From positions 75,171,070-75,235,069 of the forward strand of contig CAKMRJ010004445.1 of the NCBI GenBank assembly GCA_928212115.1: a stretch of 64,000 bases of DNA, in the 5' to 3' direction. Below, piece after piece: positions 11,281-22,984 of the stretch. Position numbers and translations under genes: made by a program. The stretch is from Lactuca virosa. Its lineage: Eukaryota; Streptophyta; Magnoliopsida; Asterales; Asteraceae. Under the pieces are notes generated by a model. It did no database searches, was not told the origin of the DNA, and worked only from the letters and a program-made list of their open reading frames with translations. The stretch's first letter is position 1, and each line of letters begins with the position of its first letter.

Positions 11281-11430
11281 CTTAATATTTACCCCTTAAT
11301 CAGTGTGCCGGTTAACCACACACGCTCCACCGATACTATGATAAATATTAAGTTACCCTTTGCCTACCTTGTTAAGTCCAGGTTAGTGTGCCGGTTAACC
11401 ACACACGCTCCACTAACGACTTAAGCAAAG
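11281..11430 (-). other. Two 22-nt-loop hairpins in Copia-2 leader
   Basis: The first (11281-11352) has a perfect 11-bp outer stem CTTAATATTTA/TAAATATTAAG and inner ATCAGTG/CACCGAT (one A-C). The second (11358-11430) has CTTTGC/GCAAAG, TTAAGTC/GACTTAA and GTTAGTG/CACTAAC. Both loops are 22 nt, TGCCGGTTAACCACAC... on the plus strand. They are about 72-73 nt long, as in Copia-1. Confidence 0.8.
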
Positions 11431-11843
11431 TGCAAAGTGTAATTTCATGGGTTAGCACCAAATTCACATTTTCCTAAGTAACTAAGATTAGGTATTAATA
11501 AGAGTTTAGTTACTTAGTATTTATCATTAATACTTTTAATGAAAGGAGAATTATAGTCCTTGTCCTACCCGTTCGGCTAACGACCCTCCACCAGTCAAGG
11601 AAGCGGTGGGTGAGAGTGGACACCCATTAAACTGCCATTTTATAGGCAGTAACCTTATACCCCACTTATAGACCGGCTTCGTGAATGAGGCCTACTAACG
11701 GTAAGACTGACTTTACTCTTATACATATATATAAATATTATTAACTTATAATATTATAAAGTATAAGGGTTGAATTTTAACTTTTAAAATTCTAAGGGCT
11801 AACTTGGAATTAAAGTATTCATAAGTGAAAACTTTTCAAATTC

Positions 11844-12211
11844 CAAAACTTGAGGGCAAGTTTTGAAACTATTCAAAACTAATTAATTCCATAACTTATG
11901 AGTTTAAAGTAGTTTTAATTAAAAAAATAAAAACTCTTCAAGTTCCATATCTTGAGGACAAGTTATGGAAGACTTTAAACTAATTAATAAAAAAAATAAC
12001 TTTTTTTATTGTAACTTATGGAACTAATTAAGGTTACACTTTTTTTTTTAATTTAATGAAGAGACTCTTGAACCTCCATAACTTGAGGACAAGTTATGGA
12101 GTCATAAAACCATTTAATTAGAACTAGACTCTTCATTTTGTAACCTTTGCCAACTTTTATGAGTTTTATGATTCTTAAATGTGACTTTTCATATAACTTG
12201 AGGACAAGTTA
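11844..12211 (-). repeat. Four spaced palindromes in Copia-2 leader
   Basis: Palindromes around the tetranucleotide AGGA or AGGG: CAAAACTTG/CAAGTTTTG (11844-11865), TTCCATATCTTG/CAAGTTATGGAA with one mismatch (11943-11970), TCCATAACTTG/CAAGTTATGGA perfect (12075-12100), and TAACTTG/CAAGTTA (12194-12211). Spacing is about 100-130 bp. In the first copy both arms changed together. Confidence 0.8.
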
Positions 12212-12553
12212 CAAAAACACACTTTGGAATCAACTCTTAGATTAAAATGGATTGAAAACAACTATTTCACACAACTTTTCTATTAATCTAAGAACCTCAT
12301 AAGAACAAGATAATTCAAATCATCAATCTTCAAGAAATTAGCATGAACATACAAACTAATACAAATCTTGAAATTATGACAATTATCTTAGAAATTGGAT
12401 TAGCATGAACATTACCACATCAAAAACAAGTTTATAAGTCCAAAAACATCTTAGGGCAATGTTCCTAGTCCAATTCCAGCCAAAACAATCGAATATATGC
12501 ATCCAACTCGATTTTTCAGCTACTTTTGCAAGTATAACAAGAAAACAAGCCTA

Positions 12554-12566
12554 GGCTCTGATACCA
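12554..12566 (-). other. Copia-2 primer binding site
   Basis: GGCTCTGATACCA on the plus strand is the reverse of the initiator-methionine tRNA primer site, adjacent to the LTR start at 12568. Confidence 0.9.
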
Positions 12567-12567
12567 C

Positions 12568-13320
12568 TGTTGGGTTATGACCATTCTAACACTCCTAAGT
12601 GTACATGCAACCCTAAATACCTTGGATCTATGTTTTCTCTATTATACATACAATTATGAACATCCAAGGTATTATCCTAATCTAGCATACAAAATAATAA
12701 ATATAACAAGATAGAATACATACCTCTTTGATGTAGAATGTCTTCATGAAGCTTGAGTGCCTAGTGCCCCAAGTGTGACACCTCAAGTGGTTCACACAAC
12801 ACCAAATACACTTGGAATAACTTGAGAGAAACTTGAACACTCCTTAAAATCGTCTAGCCCTCACACTCACACATTAGTGCACGATTTCTTGAGCCATGGG
12901 ATTCTTTTATATGGTGGCTATTAGGGTTACACCATGTAACTCATAACTTTACCCATTCCTGATGCTCCATGGATTTTAACCTCCATGGAGTATCCATGGG
13001 TCACCCCATGGACTTAGTCCAACATAAGGAATCTTGGATCACAAGCCCACATATATAAGAATGAATGATTTATACAATCAACCCATATATTTAATTAGTC
13101 TCCTTTTGATCACTTAATTAATTCCAAATTAATTCTTGATCAATACTAATTAAATAACCTTATTAATATATTAGAACTTATAATATATTAACCAACCTTA
13201 AGTGTTATTTCTCTCATCATAGTCTATCCAAATGCATGATGCCATGCAACCCAAATAGACCATGCCGGGTCGGGTCAAGTCTTACCAATTATAGTTATGG
13301 ACTTAGACATTAATCCAACA
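12568..13320 (-). repeat. Copia-2 5' LTR
   Basis: 753 bp, TGTTGGG...CCAACA. It matches the solo LTR at 53885-54641 over its length (opposite orientation). The minus-strand TATA (CATATAAAA) is at about 12905-12913. Four CCATGG sites lie upstream of it at 12968, 12983, 12994 and 13006, the first two forming CTCCATGGA/TCCATGGAG arms. Confidence 0.92.
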
Positions 13321-15136
13321 AAAGGCCCAATGACGCAACACCTAGACTTAACATTCAAAACCCCAAGAACCTCACACAAATTCTCTTCATGCTTCTCTCT
13401 GGTATTCGAATAGACCACAATGTCATCGATGAAAACAATCACCGATCGATCCAACATAGGCATGCACACTCGGTTTATGAGATCCATGAATGCCGCTGGT
13501 GTGTTGGTGAGCCCAAAAGGCATCACCACGAACTCATAATGCCCATAGCGAGTTCGGAAGTCCGTCTTATGAATATCCTCCTCTTGCACCCTCATCTGAT
13601 GATAGTCGGACCTTAAATTGATCTTGGAAAACCAAGATGCCCCCTGAAGCTGGTCGAAGAGATCATCAATCCTCGACAATGGGTAGCGGGTTTTCACCTT
13701 CAACTTGTTCAACTCCTGGTAATTGATGCACATCCGGTGTGAACCGTCCTTCTTTCTGACAAAAAGGATCGGTTCTCCCCAAGTAGAACTGCTCAGACGA
13801 ATAAACCCTTTTCCTAATAAATCCTGCAGCTGAGAGGATAAATCATGCATCTCAGGAGGTGCAGGATGGTACGGTGCCTTAGCGATCGATGCCGCACCCG
13901 GAATCAGATTGATCCAAAACTCCACTTGCCTCGTAGGAGGCACACCCGGTAACTCCTCGGGAAAAACATCAGGAAAATCACATAACACCGGAACTTCAGA
14001 AATGGTGGTCGATCCCCTTCCTCAACCCGAGTATCCATTACATATGTTAGATAACCCATACACCTATACTGAAAACTCTGTCTTGCCCTGGCAGCAGAAC
14101 AGAAGGTTGATCCTAACCTAATACCCTCACCGTAGATAGTCAGCACTCCCCTACTAGGGTCTCAAACCGTCACCATCTAACGCTCACAGTCAATCAGAGC
14201 CCCACACCGGCTCAACCAATCCATACCCACGATCACACAGACATCTCCCACCCTAATATGGATAAGATCTATCGGATAACCAACACCGAAGATCTCCAAC
14301 ACAACCCCGATAAATATCAATAATAGAGACCGGACACTCACCAGGTATAGAGACTCTCAAGGGCCTGCTCAGAATCTCCTACGTAATACTAAAACCACGA
14401 CAAAAAGATAATGAAACAAAAGATCGACTTGCACCCGAGTCAAACAACACAAACGTAGGCATAGAGTTCGTAAGAAATGTACCTAAACAATCGATAATAT
14501 AAGCAACATAAATAAATCAGCAAAATAATAAAGAACACATACCAGCCACGATGTCTGGAGCTGCATGGGCCTCCTCTGTTGTCAACTGAAATGCTCTCCC
14601 TCGAGCCCTCGGTGCTTCGGCCTTCCCCTGTCGGCCATCAGTAATACGCAGGGTCGTGGGGGCCTCTGAAACGGCCTAGAAGCAAGCTGAGGACACTCAA
14701 CCCTTATATGACTCATCTAGTTGCAATTAAAGAAAACCCGAAATCCATTGGCGCAATTCCTAGCCAAATGCCCCTCCTTGCCACATAGGTAGCAAGCCAT
14801 AAATGAACATCTCGGTAAACCTCTCCCAAGTCACCGCGGAACATTCTGCAATCGTATAATCAGCTGTCACAAACTTCCACCAATCCTTCGCTCTCAAGCG
14901 AAGCAGGTTCAGCGTGAAACGAACCCTCATATTCTGTGGACAAGAGCAAGTGTAAAAACATCCCTCAACATTAGATACCATCTCATAGCAGCAATCGGAT
15001 CCTGGGTCCCATCAAACTTGGGTAGCTTTGTGTTGTTGAACTCTCGGTACCACAATGGATCACCACCTACGGTCTTGCAGTAGCAACAGCTGCAGTGTAT
15101 GCGACAACAACAACCTCGATTTGCTACACCATTCAT
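13321..15136 (-). pseudogene. Gypsy-A gag-pol fragment (truncated RT)
   Basis: The minus strand reads as Ty3/Gypsy Gag (about 14760-15100, with AKDWWKFVTADYT), a degraded zinc-knuckle/protease stretch, then RT from 13988 (FPDVFPEELPGVPP) through FIDDIVVYS. RT ends abruptly at 13320, where the Copia-2 LTR begins, just before the usual AKFSKCEFW segment. It closely resembles Gypsy-B at 54.6-57.5 kb, so both belong to one family. The missing 3' part should lie left of the window, beyond Copia-2. Confidence 0.88.
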
Positions 15137-18093
15137 TCCTTCTTCAGCAATCAGATGAAGACGACGACTGCTGATCTCCTGTCAGCTAGATTGTTGCCAG
15201 CGATGAAGGTTAAACGAACAAAGGGGCGCCAGAGATCGATTCCTTTCCCCCCTCCCCTTCTCGATTTCTTAAGCAACCTCCGATACCATCGCTTTTCTAC
15301 TTCAAAATCGTTTCCATTCCTGATCAATGAAGAAGACGCACCCCCATTTGTACATTTGAAGAATCTGGTAAAAACAGTCCCTACAGTTGTGGTCTTAAAT
15401 AAAAATCAGCCATTTTATAGATATCACTACAAACCAAGCCCCATTTGATTAAGTCATTACAAAAATGGTCCCTATACTATTTTAAAAGATCAAAATTGTC
15501 CCTTTTGATTTAATTTATCACAAAACAGTCCCTTGTGTTAAATAAATTACAAATCAACCCTTTTTAAATATAAAGTATTTAAAACAGGTCCCATTAGTTT
15601 AAAATATTACAAAAATAGTCATGGACTTTGTTTTAGCTCAAAAGGTGTTGATTTCGATTTCTCACATGAACGAACCAACTCCAGACAAGTCGAACTCACG
15701 CTTCAAGAGTGAGTTTCTACGGCCACTCGTTTACGGTTTTCATATTTGGGGGAGAATATATGCATGTCTATTAAAGTTTTGATGATTTTCAAGTTTTATA
15801 TAAAAATAGCATCATACTTTATTATTGGTCAAAAGTTTATGAAATAGTAATCGAAAAATGTGATAAGTCATCAATAAATATATTAAGTTAAAGTAGATTT
15901 TTAAAAGATGATATATTTATACCTTACGTGAAATATGAATATAATTATTAAGAAAAATCACAAGATTATAAGTATATTGCTATAATAACACAAGTTGATA
16001 TTATAAGTCACAAAAATGATGATTTTATATGTATAAGTTAAAGTATTTCATGGAAGCATATAAATATATAAAAATGACCAAAAATATTATCCACGTATAA
16101 ATGAATGTACCTTGTCATATTTGATGGAAAGACCGAGATTATGAAAATATATAATTAATAATTAATGTATCAAAAACTAACTTTTAATATATATATATAA
16201 GTTATGTAAAATTTATTAATATATTTTTATATTAATAATAAAAATATAACTCATTTTACTAAGTTATGGATTTTTATTGCAATAAATATCATGATCGACT
16301 TCAGGACTTAAGAGTAGTTATTTTCGAAATATTATATTGTATTGATCACGTTAATTATAAATATCATGGAAATTATTGGTTTCACGTTGGTTGAAACCTG
16401 GAAAATAATATAAAAGCAGTCGTTATGCTGCCCAAATTTCGTCATAACAGACAATAGAAATTTGGAAATCCTTCAAATCTTACGAATCTCAAATACTAAA
16501 AGACTTAAATCAAAATCATTCCTAAACATCAAAGAATGATAAGTATTCAAGAGTCTTATATGGAAATTTGAGGACTAGGATGCCTAGACGCATTGTTAGG
16601 ATGCAACACTCTAAGGTCTGCATGTAGGTTCCACATTTGTTTCTAAAGCCATATGAGTTAGGTTCATTTCCTAAGCCATTTGGGCTATGTTGTTGGGTAT
16701 ACTAAGACTATGTGTCTTGGTGGGAAACCCTCTATTTTTTATAAATGTTAATATGTGAGGAACGAAGAACGACAATCATAAGATTCATATTATTGGACTT
16801 ATATGGTTCGACTGCCCGTCTAAAGTTGCTAGCTACAACCTCGTATGACGAGACAAATTAGGCGCTGACGTTCATTCTCTCTTTTTTCTACTATGTATTA
16901 AAATGTTGGGGATGACTTTCAATACACTCAATTATGGAGCTAGTGTTGTAGTGTAGTGTCATAGTTCAGTTATGGGCTGGCGTTCAATCTTTATTTATTC
17001 CACTACGTAATAAAACGTTGAGGATGAGTATCAGTACACTCGATATTGGGAGCTAGTGCTGTAGTGTAGTGTCGTAGTTCAGTCGTGAGCTCATTATAGA
17101 TCCTGAATTTGTTTTATTATCGTATAGAGTCGACATTTGGTTTATACGGTATTTTTGTTCACTTATTCTAGTTGAAAGAGACTGTATGTAGTGGGACAGT
17201 TTGGGACTCAAAATGATAAGTGTCAATACCAGAATTAAGTCATATAACACTTAATTAATAGCATGACACGACTGGTAAAGGTTTAATAACTTACAGTTAA
17301 TAAGTTATTTTTTTAAACCATTTGTTTTTATACGAGAACATAATATTTATGTGGGAGTAGTTTGTCCCACTAATTAAGTGTCAGTTCCCAAAATAAGTAA
17401 TCTAACACTTAATTAATACCATGACACGATTTTATAAAATTTATAAATTCAAAACTTATGCGTTCTACATATAAACTATACCATTTCATGTACAAAACTT
17501 CAAGAGTAAAGTTTGTTATTTTATGTTCTCACAAAGAGTAACATACCTTATTTTTATATAATTTGATATTCAAAATCTTTAAATAAAAATGAAGTTTTGA
17601 TATATGTATGACTTACTTATATGTATTTTGCCAAATTTTGTACTTTTGGATTTGAACGCATGATGTTTCTAAATGAGACCAAATACACTTTTATAACTAA
17701 TTTATTTTATACTTTTGATAGAAAAGTAAGTATTTATAAAAGTTAGTCAACCAACTAAATTTTATAAAACACTTTTGGTTATAAAAATACTTTGTGTCAA
17801 AACCTATAGAACTAATCAACAATTTTGTCGACGTATCTTAATGCATGTATTCTCAGGTTTATTAACAGGTTGTAAGGATTTGCATTGAAGACTTTCCATT
17901 ATTTTACTATACCATTGTAAACGAAGATATGTTAGGTGTGTGTAGTGATTTAGCAATAGTCATTGTCAATGTAATTTATATTTTGGTAATAATAGAAGAT
18001 TATATTTGTACTGTTCAATGCATTTTCAATAACTGTGATCACTGATTTACGTCGCGCACCTCGGCGTTTCCACCGGTGGCTGGGGTTGTGACA
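15137..18093. repeat. AT-rich LTR-like segment with internal tandem repeats
   Basis: No gene is recognised. The right edge GGGGTTGTGACA resembles the end of the 4.65-kb solo LTR at 53696, and the preceding ~40 bp are similar in style, so this is probably an LTR of a related Gypsy family. I could not fix its left edge or a target duplication. It contains degenerate ~45-bp repeats of the ACAAAAATGGTCCC type (15366-15640), a ~130-bp direct repeat (about 16905-17090) and a ~190-bp direct repeat (about 17190-17440). Confidence 0.5.
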
Positions 18094-18539
18094 ACTTCTT
18101 TGGCGGTTTAAGGCAATTTGGGGGAAATATCATAGGGAAGTGGTCAAATGGATCTTACTACACTTAAAGGGAATGATTGATGTTTGCATGGTTTATGGTA
18201 CCAATGCATGACATAATGACTTGGTTGGACTAATAGATTCGGACCACGAAAGTAATCTGAAGATAAGAAGATCATTGGCGGTTGGTCTCATTCATAGTCT
18301 TCTTTTGATGGTAGAGAAACCTTTCATGTTCTATGATAGGTTATACATTCAAAAGTCTAGTACCAAGGAGAATCCAAAAAATATGGTGAGAAAGTTGTTG
18401 CCTACGGAGAAGTTCAAGCTTTGCTTGGACTTGGTTGATGTTCATAGGAGGTATGCCCCTTCGGGGCTTGATGGCAGGAAGAGAGAGGAAGTTCTTGTTT
18501 AAGATGGAGTTCAGAGGATGCTCAAGTCAAGGTGGAGAT
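18094..18539 (+). pseudogene. Copia RNase H remnant
   Basis: The frame at 18221-18502 contains DLVGLIDSDHESNLKIRRSL just before and at its start, the copia form being DLVG..DSDYAGDLD.RRS. It ends with ENPKNMVRKLLPTEKFKLCL, matching the Copia RNase H C-terminus (ENPADM.TK.LP..KFK.C). A purine tract (AAGGTGGAGAT, about 18529-18539) precedes the LTR. The catalytic region between is deleted or scrambled. Confidence 0.75.
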
Positions 18540-19657
18540 TATTAAATGTGACTTGAGCATTTGGAACATTCTGATGGAGTATATGCATTTAATGGAGAAC
18601 TTGGAACTCAATGGAGGCATTAGGAGTTCATAGAGCACATAATAAAGGAATGGATAATTTGAGAAGGGAACGGATCATCTGAGAATGTAATGGATCATCT
18701 GAAAAGGAACAGATCGAGTGCCAAAGGAACAAATCATCTAAAATTGGGCATGGAGCACGTGGAAGAGGTTTGGAGTACTTAGGAGTGGATTGGAGTAACT
18801 TGATGCATAGTTACGCCATTTTATTAAGTGTTGGGTCAACTGGAAAAAAGCATATTGCTACATTAGGCAAGCATGTTGCGCCATTGGCATACATGTTGTT
18901 CCACTTTGGACCATGTTGAGCCATTCTGGTAGATGTTGCGCCAAAATGGAAGAAGTTGTGCCCCTGGAAGATCTTGCGCCACCTTGGAAGGAAGTTGCGC
19001 CAAGCTTGATGAATGTTGCACCATCCTGCAAAAGATGGGCCATCATCATGCAAGATGTTCCATCTTGGTGCAAAGTGCGTCATTTTGGTTCCTTGATGAG
19101 CCATGTTATACCTGATAAGCCACGTATGCTATGAAGCCCTCTATGATGCTCATGATTGTTCAAAGATGCTTAAAAGTTAGTGATGCTCAAGGAATACACC
19201 ATGTTGTGCCACCATGATGGATGTTGGGCCACTAGTTTTCATGATGTGCCACCTATGCATCATAATGCTCCATTATGGATCATAGTGCTCCATCATCTGC
19301 GTTGATGATGCTCATGTGTTGTATGTTATGGATGAATGTTCATGAATTTACTGCATGACAGACTGTGATTGGTTGACACCATTCATGGGCCTATGGGCTA
19401 ATGGGCTTAGCCTATTAGGATTTTAGGTATGATCCCTTCAGTATAAATAGGAATGCATGCTAAGTTGTTTGATGTGTCTTGGATTCTAGAGTGATAGGTG
19501 AATCTCGGTGAATTTTACTTGTAACCTTTATTTGAGAGCTCTGAAATAAAGAATACTCCCCTCCTACCCATGGACGTAGGTCAACTTAACAGAACCATAT
19601 AAATGCATTGTCTCATGTGCTTTTGGTTTTGCTTGTTTTCCGCTTTACTTTCTAACA
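18540..19657 (+). repeat. Copia LTR with internal minisatellite
   Basis: Bounded by the purine tract on the left and by CTAACA plus a tRNA-iMet primer site on the right (TGGTATCAGAGC, 19660-19671). The first bases TATTAAATG are probably a decayed TGTTAAATG. TATA (GTATAAATAGG) is at about 19441. GGCTAA/TTAGCC arms (19396-19412) lie upstream of it. One LTR here has pol on its left and a primer site on its right, so two internal regions flank a single LTR. Confidence 0.75.
18840..19080. repeat. Degenerate ~21-bp minisatellite
   Basis: About ten or more units of the type ATGTTGCGCCATNNTGG, varying in length, within the LTR. They keep several frames open on both strands, which explains overlapping ORFs here. 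None looks like a protein gene. Confidence 0.75.
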
Positions 19658-19844
19658 AGTGGTATCAGAGCTTTGCAAGTGGCATCAGATTTGTTAAGAG
19701 TCTAGACAAGTATCGTCTAATTTCTTAGTAGGTTGAATCCTAATTAGATCAAAGTTTGGAAATTGAATTTTATGGATGACGTTCTATACATTATTGGAGA
19801 AGTATTAAACCCCATATAGTTGATGACTTGTCTAAGTGGGTGAC
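19658..19844 (+). other. Copia leader and 3'-end mosaic
   Basis: It begins with a primer site and leader-like DNA. From about 19780 it matches the last ~65 bp of Copia-1 (6676-6725), including the purine tract AAGTGGGTGAC. The join implies a large internal deletion or recombination between different Copia elements. Confidence 0.6.
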
Positions 19845-20617
19845 TGATGGAAAGAGTTTCCAAGGTCATTAAATATTAGTAAATATCTAATAATAACATG
19901 GTTCTTTTGTGTTTCTCTTATGACCCAACTGAGAAAAAAGAAATAGGAGAAAATAAGTTTGTTAATTTACTTAAGTTTAATAAATTAATTGGAAACTATT
20001 TTAGGAATTAATTAAATAGTTTTAATTAATTAAAGAGTTGACTATTAGTGTGTTAAGTACTAACTAATTAGAATGTTCTAGAACCGTTAAGGATAAGGGG
20101 AAATTTGAAAATCAGTACATCTCACATGGGATGGGAGATGAAATTTTACATTCACTCCATCTCACATGGGATGGGAGATTAAACTAAGGCAATGATCCAA
20201 GGCTATAAATAGGTGCTATAGAATCTCATTTTCCTTATACCTTGGCTTTATTTTTTTCCTATCCTCCTTCACCCCCTTCTTAGTGGATGATTTCTAACCC
20301 TTGGTTTTTGAAATTGACCCTCCTCCTAGTTTATCTTTGGTTACTCTCTTAGAGTCATGAGTGTAAAAAAAAGAGCGATTCCTGCTACTGGTCTTGTTAA
20401 TCCAAAGCAAAGGTGGTTGTGACAAGATCTGATTCATGGAGTCTTCTAGAAGATCAAGAAGATCAAGAGAATAAAAGGTTAGTAATTATTCTATTGTTTT
20501 CACAAGTAGGTTGCTATAATAGAATAAACCTATATCCTTTAGGATGTGTGTAAACATAAGGTTTTATATTGCTTCCGCTGCATAACTAGTATGTATATAA
20601 TGTTATAAACCCCATCA
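19845..20617 (+). repeat. LTR related to Copia-1
   Basis: TGATGG...CCATCA, 773 bp, diverged from the Copia-1 LTR but collinear. TATA (GGCTATAAATAGG) is at about 20201. Two dyads (20118-20140 and about 20158-20180) have arms CATCTC/GAGATG where Copia-1 has CTCC/GGAG. Confidence 0.85.
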
Positions 20618-22984
20618 AAGGTTTCATTGGTGAGGATAATCATAGGCAAGCACAGATTAAAATTTACAAACACAAGTTGATTAAAGATGTTTCTAATCCT
20701 CTCCAGGAAATTGTTGACTTTGTGTAGCCTTCTTATTTATCAAATTTAAAAATAGCACTTATTTTCAATAACATGCTATTTTGGCACCTACAATTGAAAA
20801 AATGGGTCAGATAAATGATTATATGCTTGACCAAATGGTTAGTGACTCACAAACATATTTAAGTTTAGAAAGATTATGCAATAAAAAACAATACAATTCA
20901 GTGACCGAAATGTTGTACTAACCTGATGTCCTAAACTCCATGAGATTGTAAGAAATACCAATCATGAACTAGAGTTGAACTTAGGCTCTCTGATAATATT
21001 TTTGTGCAATCTTGATCATCTCCAGGGCTATGTAATGAAATACTCATACATGTAATCGCCTAGCAGAACGAGTGATTTAATCAGAAATCATTTCTAAAAA
21101 TAATGTTGGAGCTCGAATGTTCATACCTAGAGTTCATTTAACTCCATCTAAAACATGGATTTCATTCAAATTTACACCCAAGAAATTCCACTTGGTGTTG
21201 TGTTTTGTAATGAGAATCAGTAAAATTCAATGTTGATCACTTTTGATAGTTAGGTTATTCTTGCAAAGATCTGTATTTACCCACAAACAAATGTATGTCG
21301 TTATTTCTAGAGTAACAAGAAAATGGGGAATAAGGTAGTAATCATGGATGAAGAAGGTAACTTATTAACCACAACGACTAATCTTGTTTACAAACATTGT
21401 ATTTTTTTTGTTGATCTTTTTGTTTGGCTTGTTTAATGTTTATTGCTCTATACATGTTGTATTGTATAATATTTATATCAGTATATTTAGTAATTTGTTG
21501 ATTTTAATCCATTTGGTATCTGTACGGTACAACTATTTCTAAAATCAATATCATTGAGCATGTATCGATACGTGTCTAGCTCTTTATAGTAGTACCACTA
21601 CATACATTTCTAAATATGATCAATTCGGATCCTCATAGATAAATTAATAACACTTTTCTTAGATAGAGAATTTGTAATTCGTTGAGGTTTTGTTTCATAG
21701 AGCATAATAGTTTTAGTGTTTGCTTGTCAAGCAAAGAGTAAGCGGTTATTTATCCCGATAAAAACTAAAAACCATATATTATATTTAATTTTGGATGTCA
21801 AGGATGAATCAATAAGGTTTTCGTTTCATAGTGCACAATTAATTTTAGTTTTTTATTTTCCATGAGAACATTAAAATAGGTTTTCTAACCACCCATTAAT
21901 GGGGCCTCCCAAATCCCAAATTTGTGGGGTTACGAGGGAAGGGAGGGGGTTCTTCTTTGGCGATTTCCTAGGTAGAACATTTTCAGTACTACATCACACC
22001 CTTCTCCTTGCCAACGTGATTTAAGCACTCTAAACTTAGGTCACCTATAGGGAGATGCTTACCAAGCCTTACCCAGGTGGTGGTTAAACATTAGGAGATA
22101 ATTTTCTTAATAAAATGGGAGAAAGGAAAATATAAGTTACATGAATTTTAGGAAACATGGATGAAGATGAAGGGGATGTAAGAAGACAAGGGCAATAATG
22201 TCATTTTATGGTTTTACGCCCATCCTCAATGGGGATTTAATGGTGTGTTAATTGAGCAAATTGCTAGTGAGGTGACGTTCAATACAATAAACCCACCATT
22301 ATAGTTGACGTTCAATGAGTTTAACAGGTGGTGTAAGATTTTTTTTTACTTTAGCCAACATTTAACTTTTGTTTTTGTCGTTAAGAAACTTTATATTATT
22401 ATTCTTTTATTTATACTATATTTATAATTTATTTTATTTTATATTCAATAATAACTTGTAATTTGTAGCTTTTAATTTTTTTTACATATTAATATTATTT
22501 ATAAAAAGATATAATAAAATATTGATGTGACAATCCATTAGTTTAATAAAATGTAGAGTTTAATAAGTAAAATAATATGGTTAGTGGAATGCTCATGTGA
22601 CAATACATTTAACTCTTAAGAGTTCAAGCATTGGCAAATGTGGATCCACGATCAAGGTAAAGGGAAGTAAAAGGGTACTCCAAAAAATTTTTCAAAAAAA
22701 ATTACATTACTGAAAAAAAAATTGGAAAAAAATTATACTACTAATTTTTTTTAAAGCCCATCCCGGGAACCACCTAGATTCGTCTGATCCGCCTAACCGC
22801 CAAACCAAAACACAAGAGACATAAAAAATTACAAAAGATAAGTAAGGGATGAAAAACGGTGTACAGTTTTAAAGAAGGGACTATATAAGTCCATAGTTTT
22901 GATCGGTAACCATAGAAGATAGGAAAACAGTACACTACAACATCTTCATGGAAATTCGAAAAAATCGAAACATTCAAAAATAGT
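20618..22984. other. AT-rich intergenic DNA
   Basis: No coding, RNA or complete transposon signal found on either strand. It contains poly-A/poly-T runs and scattered short repeats only. Confidence 0.5.

Larger units (their letters stand above)
7510..13320 (-). mobile_element. Copia-2: minus-strand Copia element, 3' end outside window
   Basis: The right end is a 5' LTR (12568-13320) with its primer site immediately to the left. Leader, gag, integrase and RT remnants then follow leftward. The element stops at 7509/7510 without a 3' LTR, where Copia-1 begins, so Copia-1 most likely inserted into it and the rest lies left of base 1. Copia-2 itself interrupts the RT gene of Gypsy-A at 13320/13321. 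All coding regions are decayed. Confidence 0.85.

Noticed and set aside
18840..19080. CRISPR-like spaced repeats
   Set aside because: Units are degenerate, abut one another and lie in a plant LTR; the spaced palindromes elsewhere also lack uniform repeats and spacers.
18811..19134. Four overlapping 60-97-codon frames on both strands
   Set aside because: They come from the minisatellite; Cys/Trp/Gln-rich repeats in several frames are not a protein.
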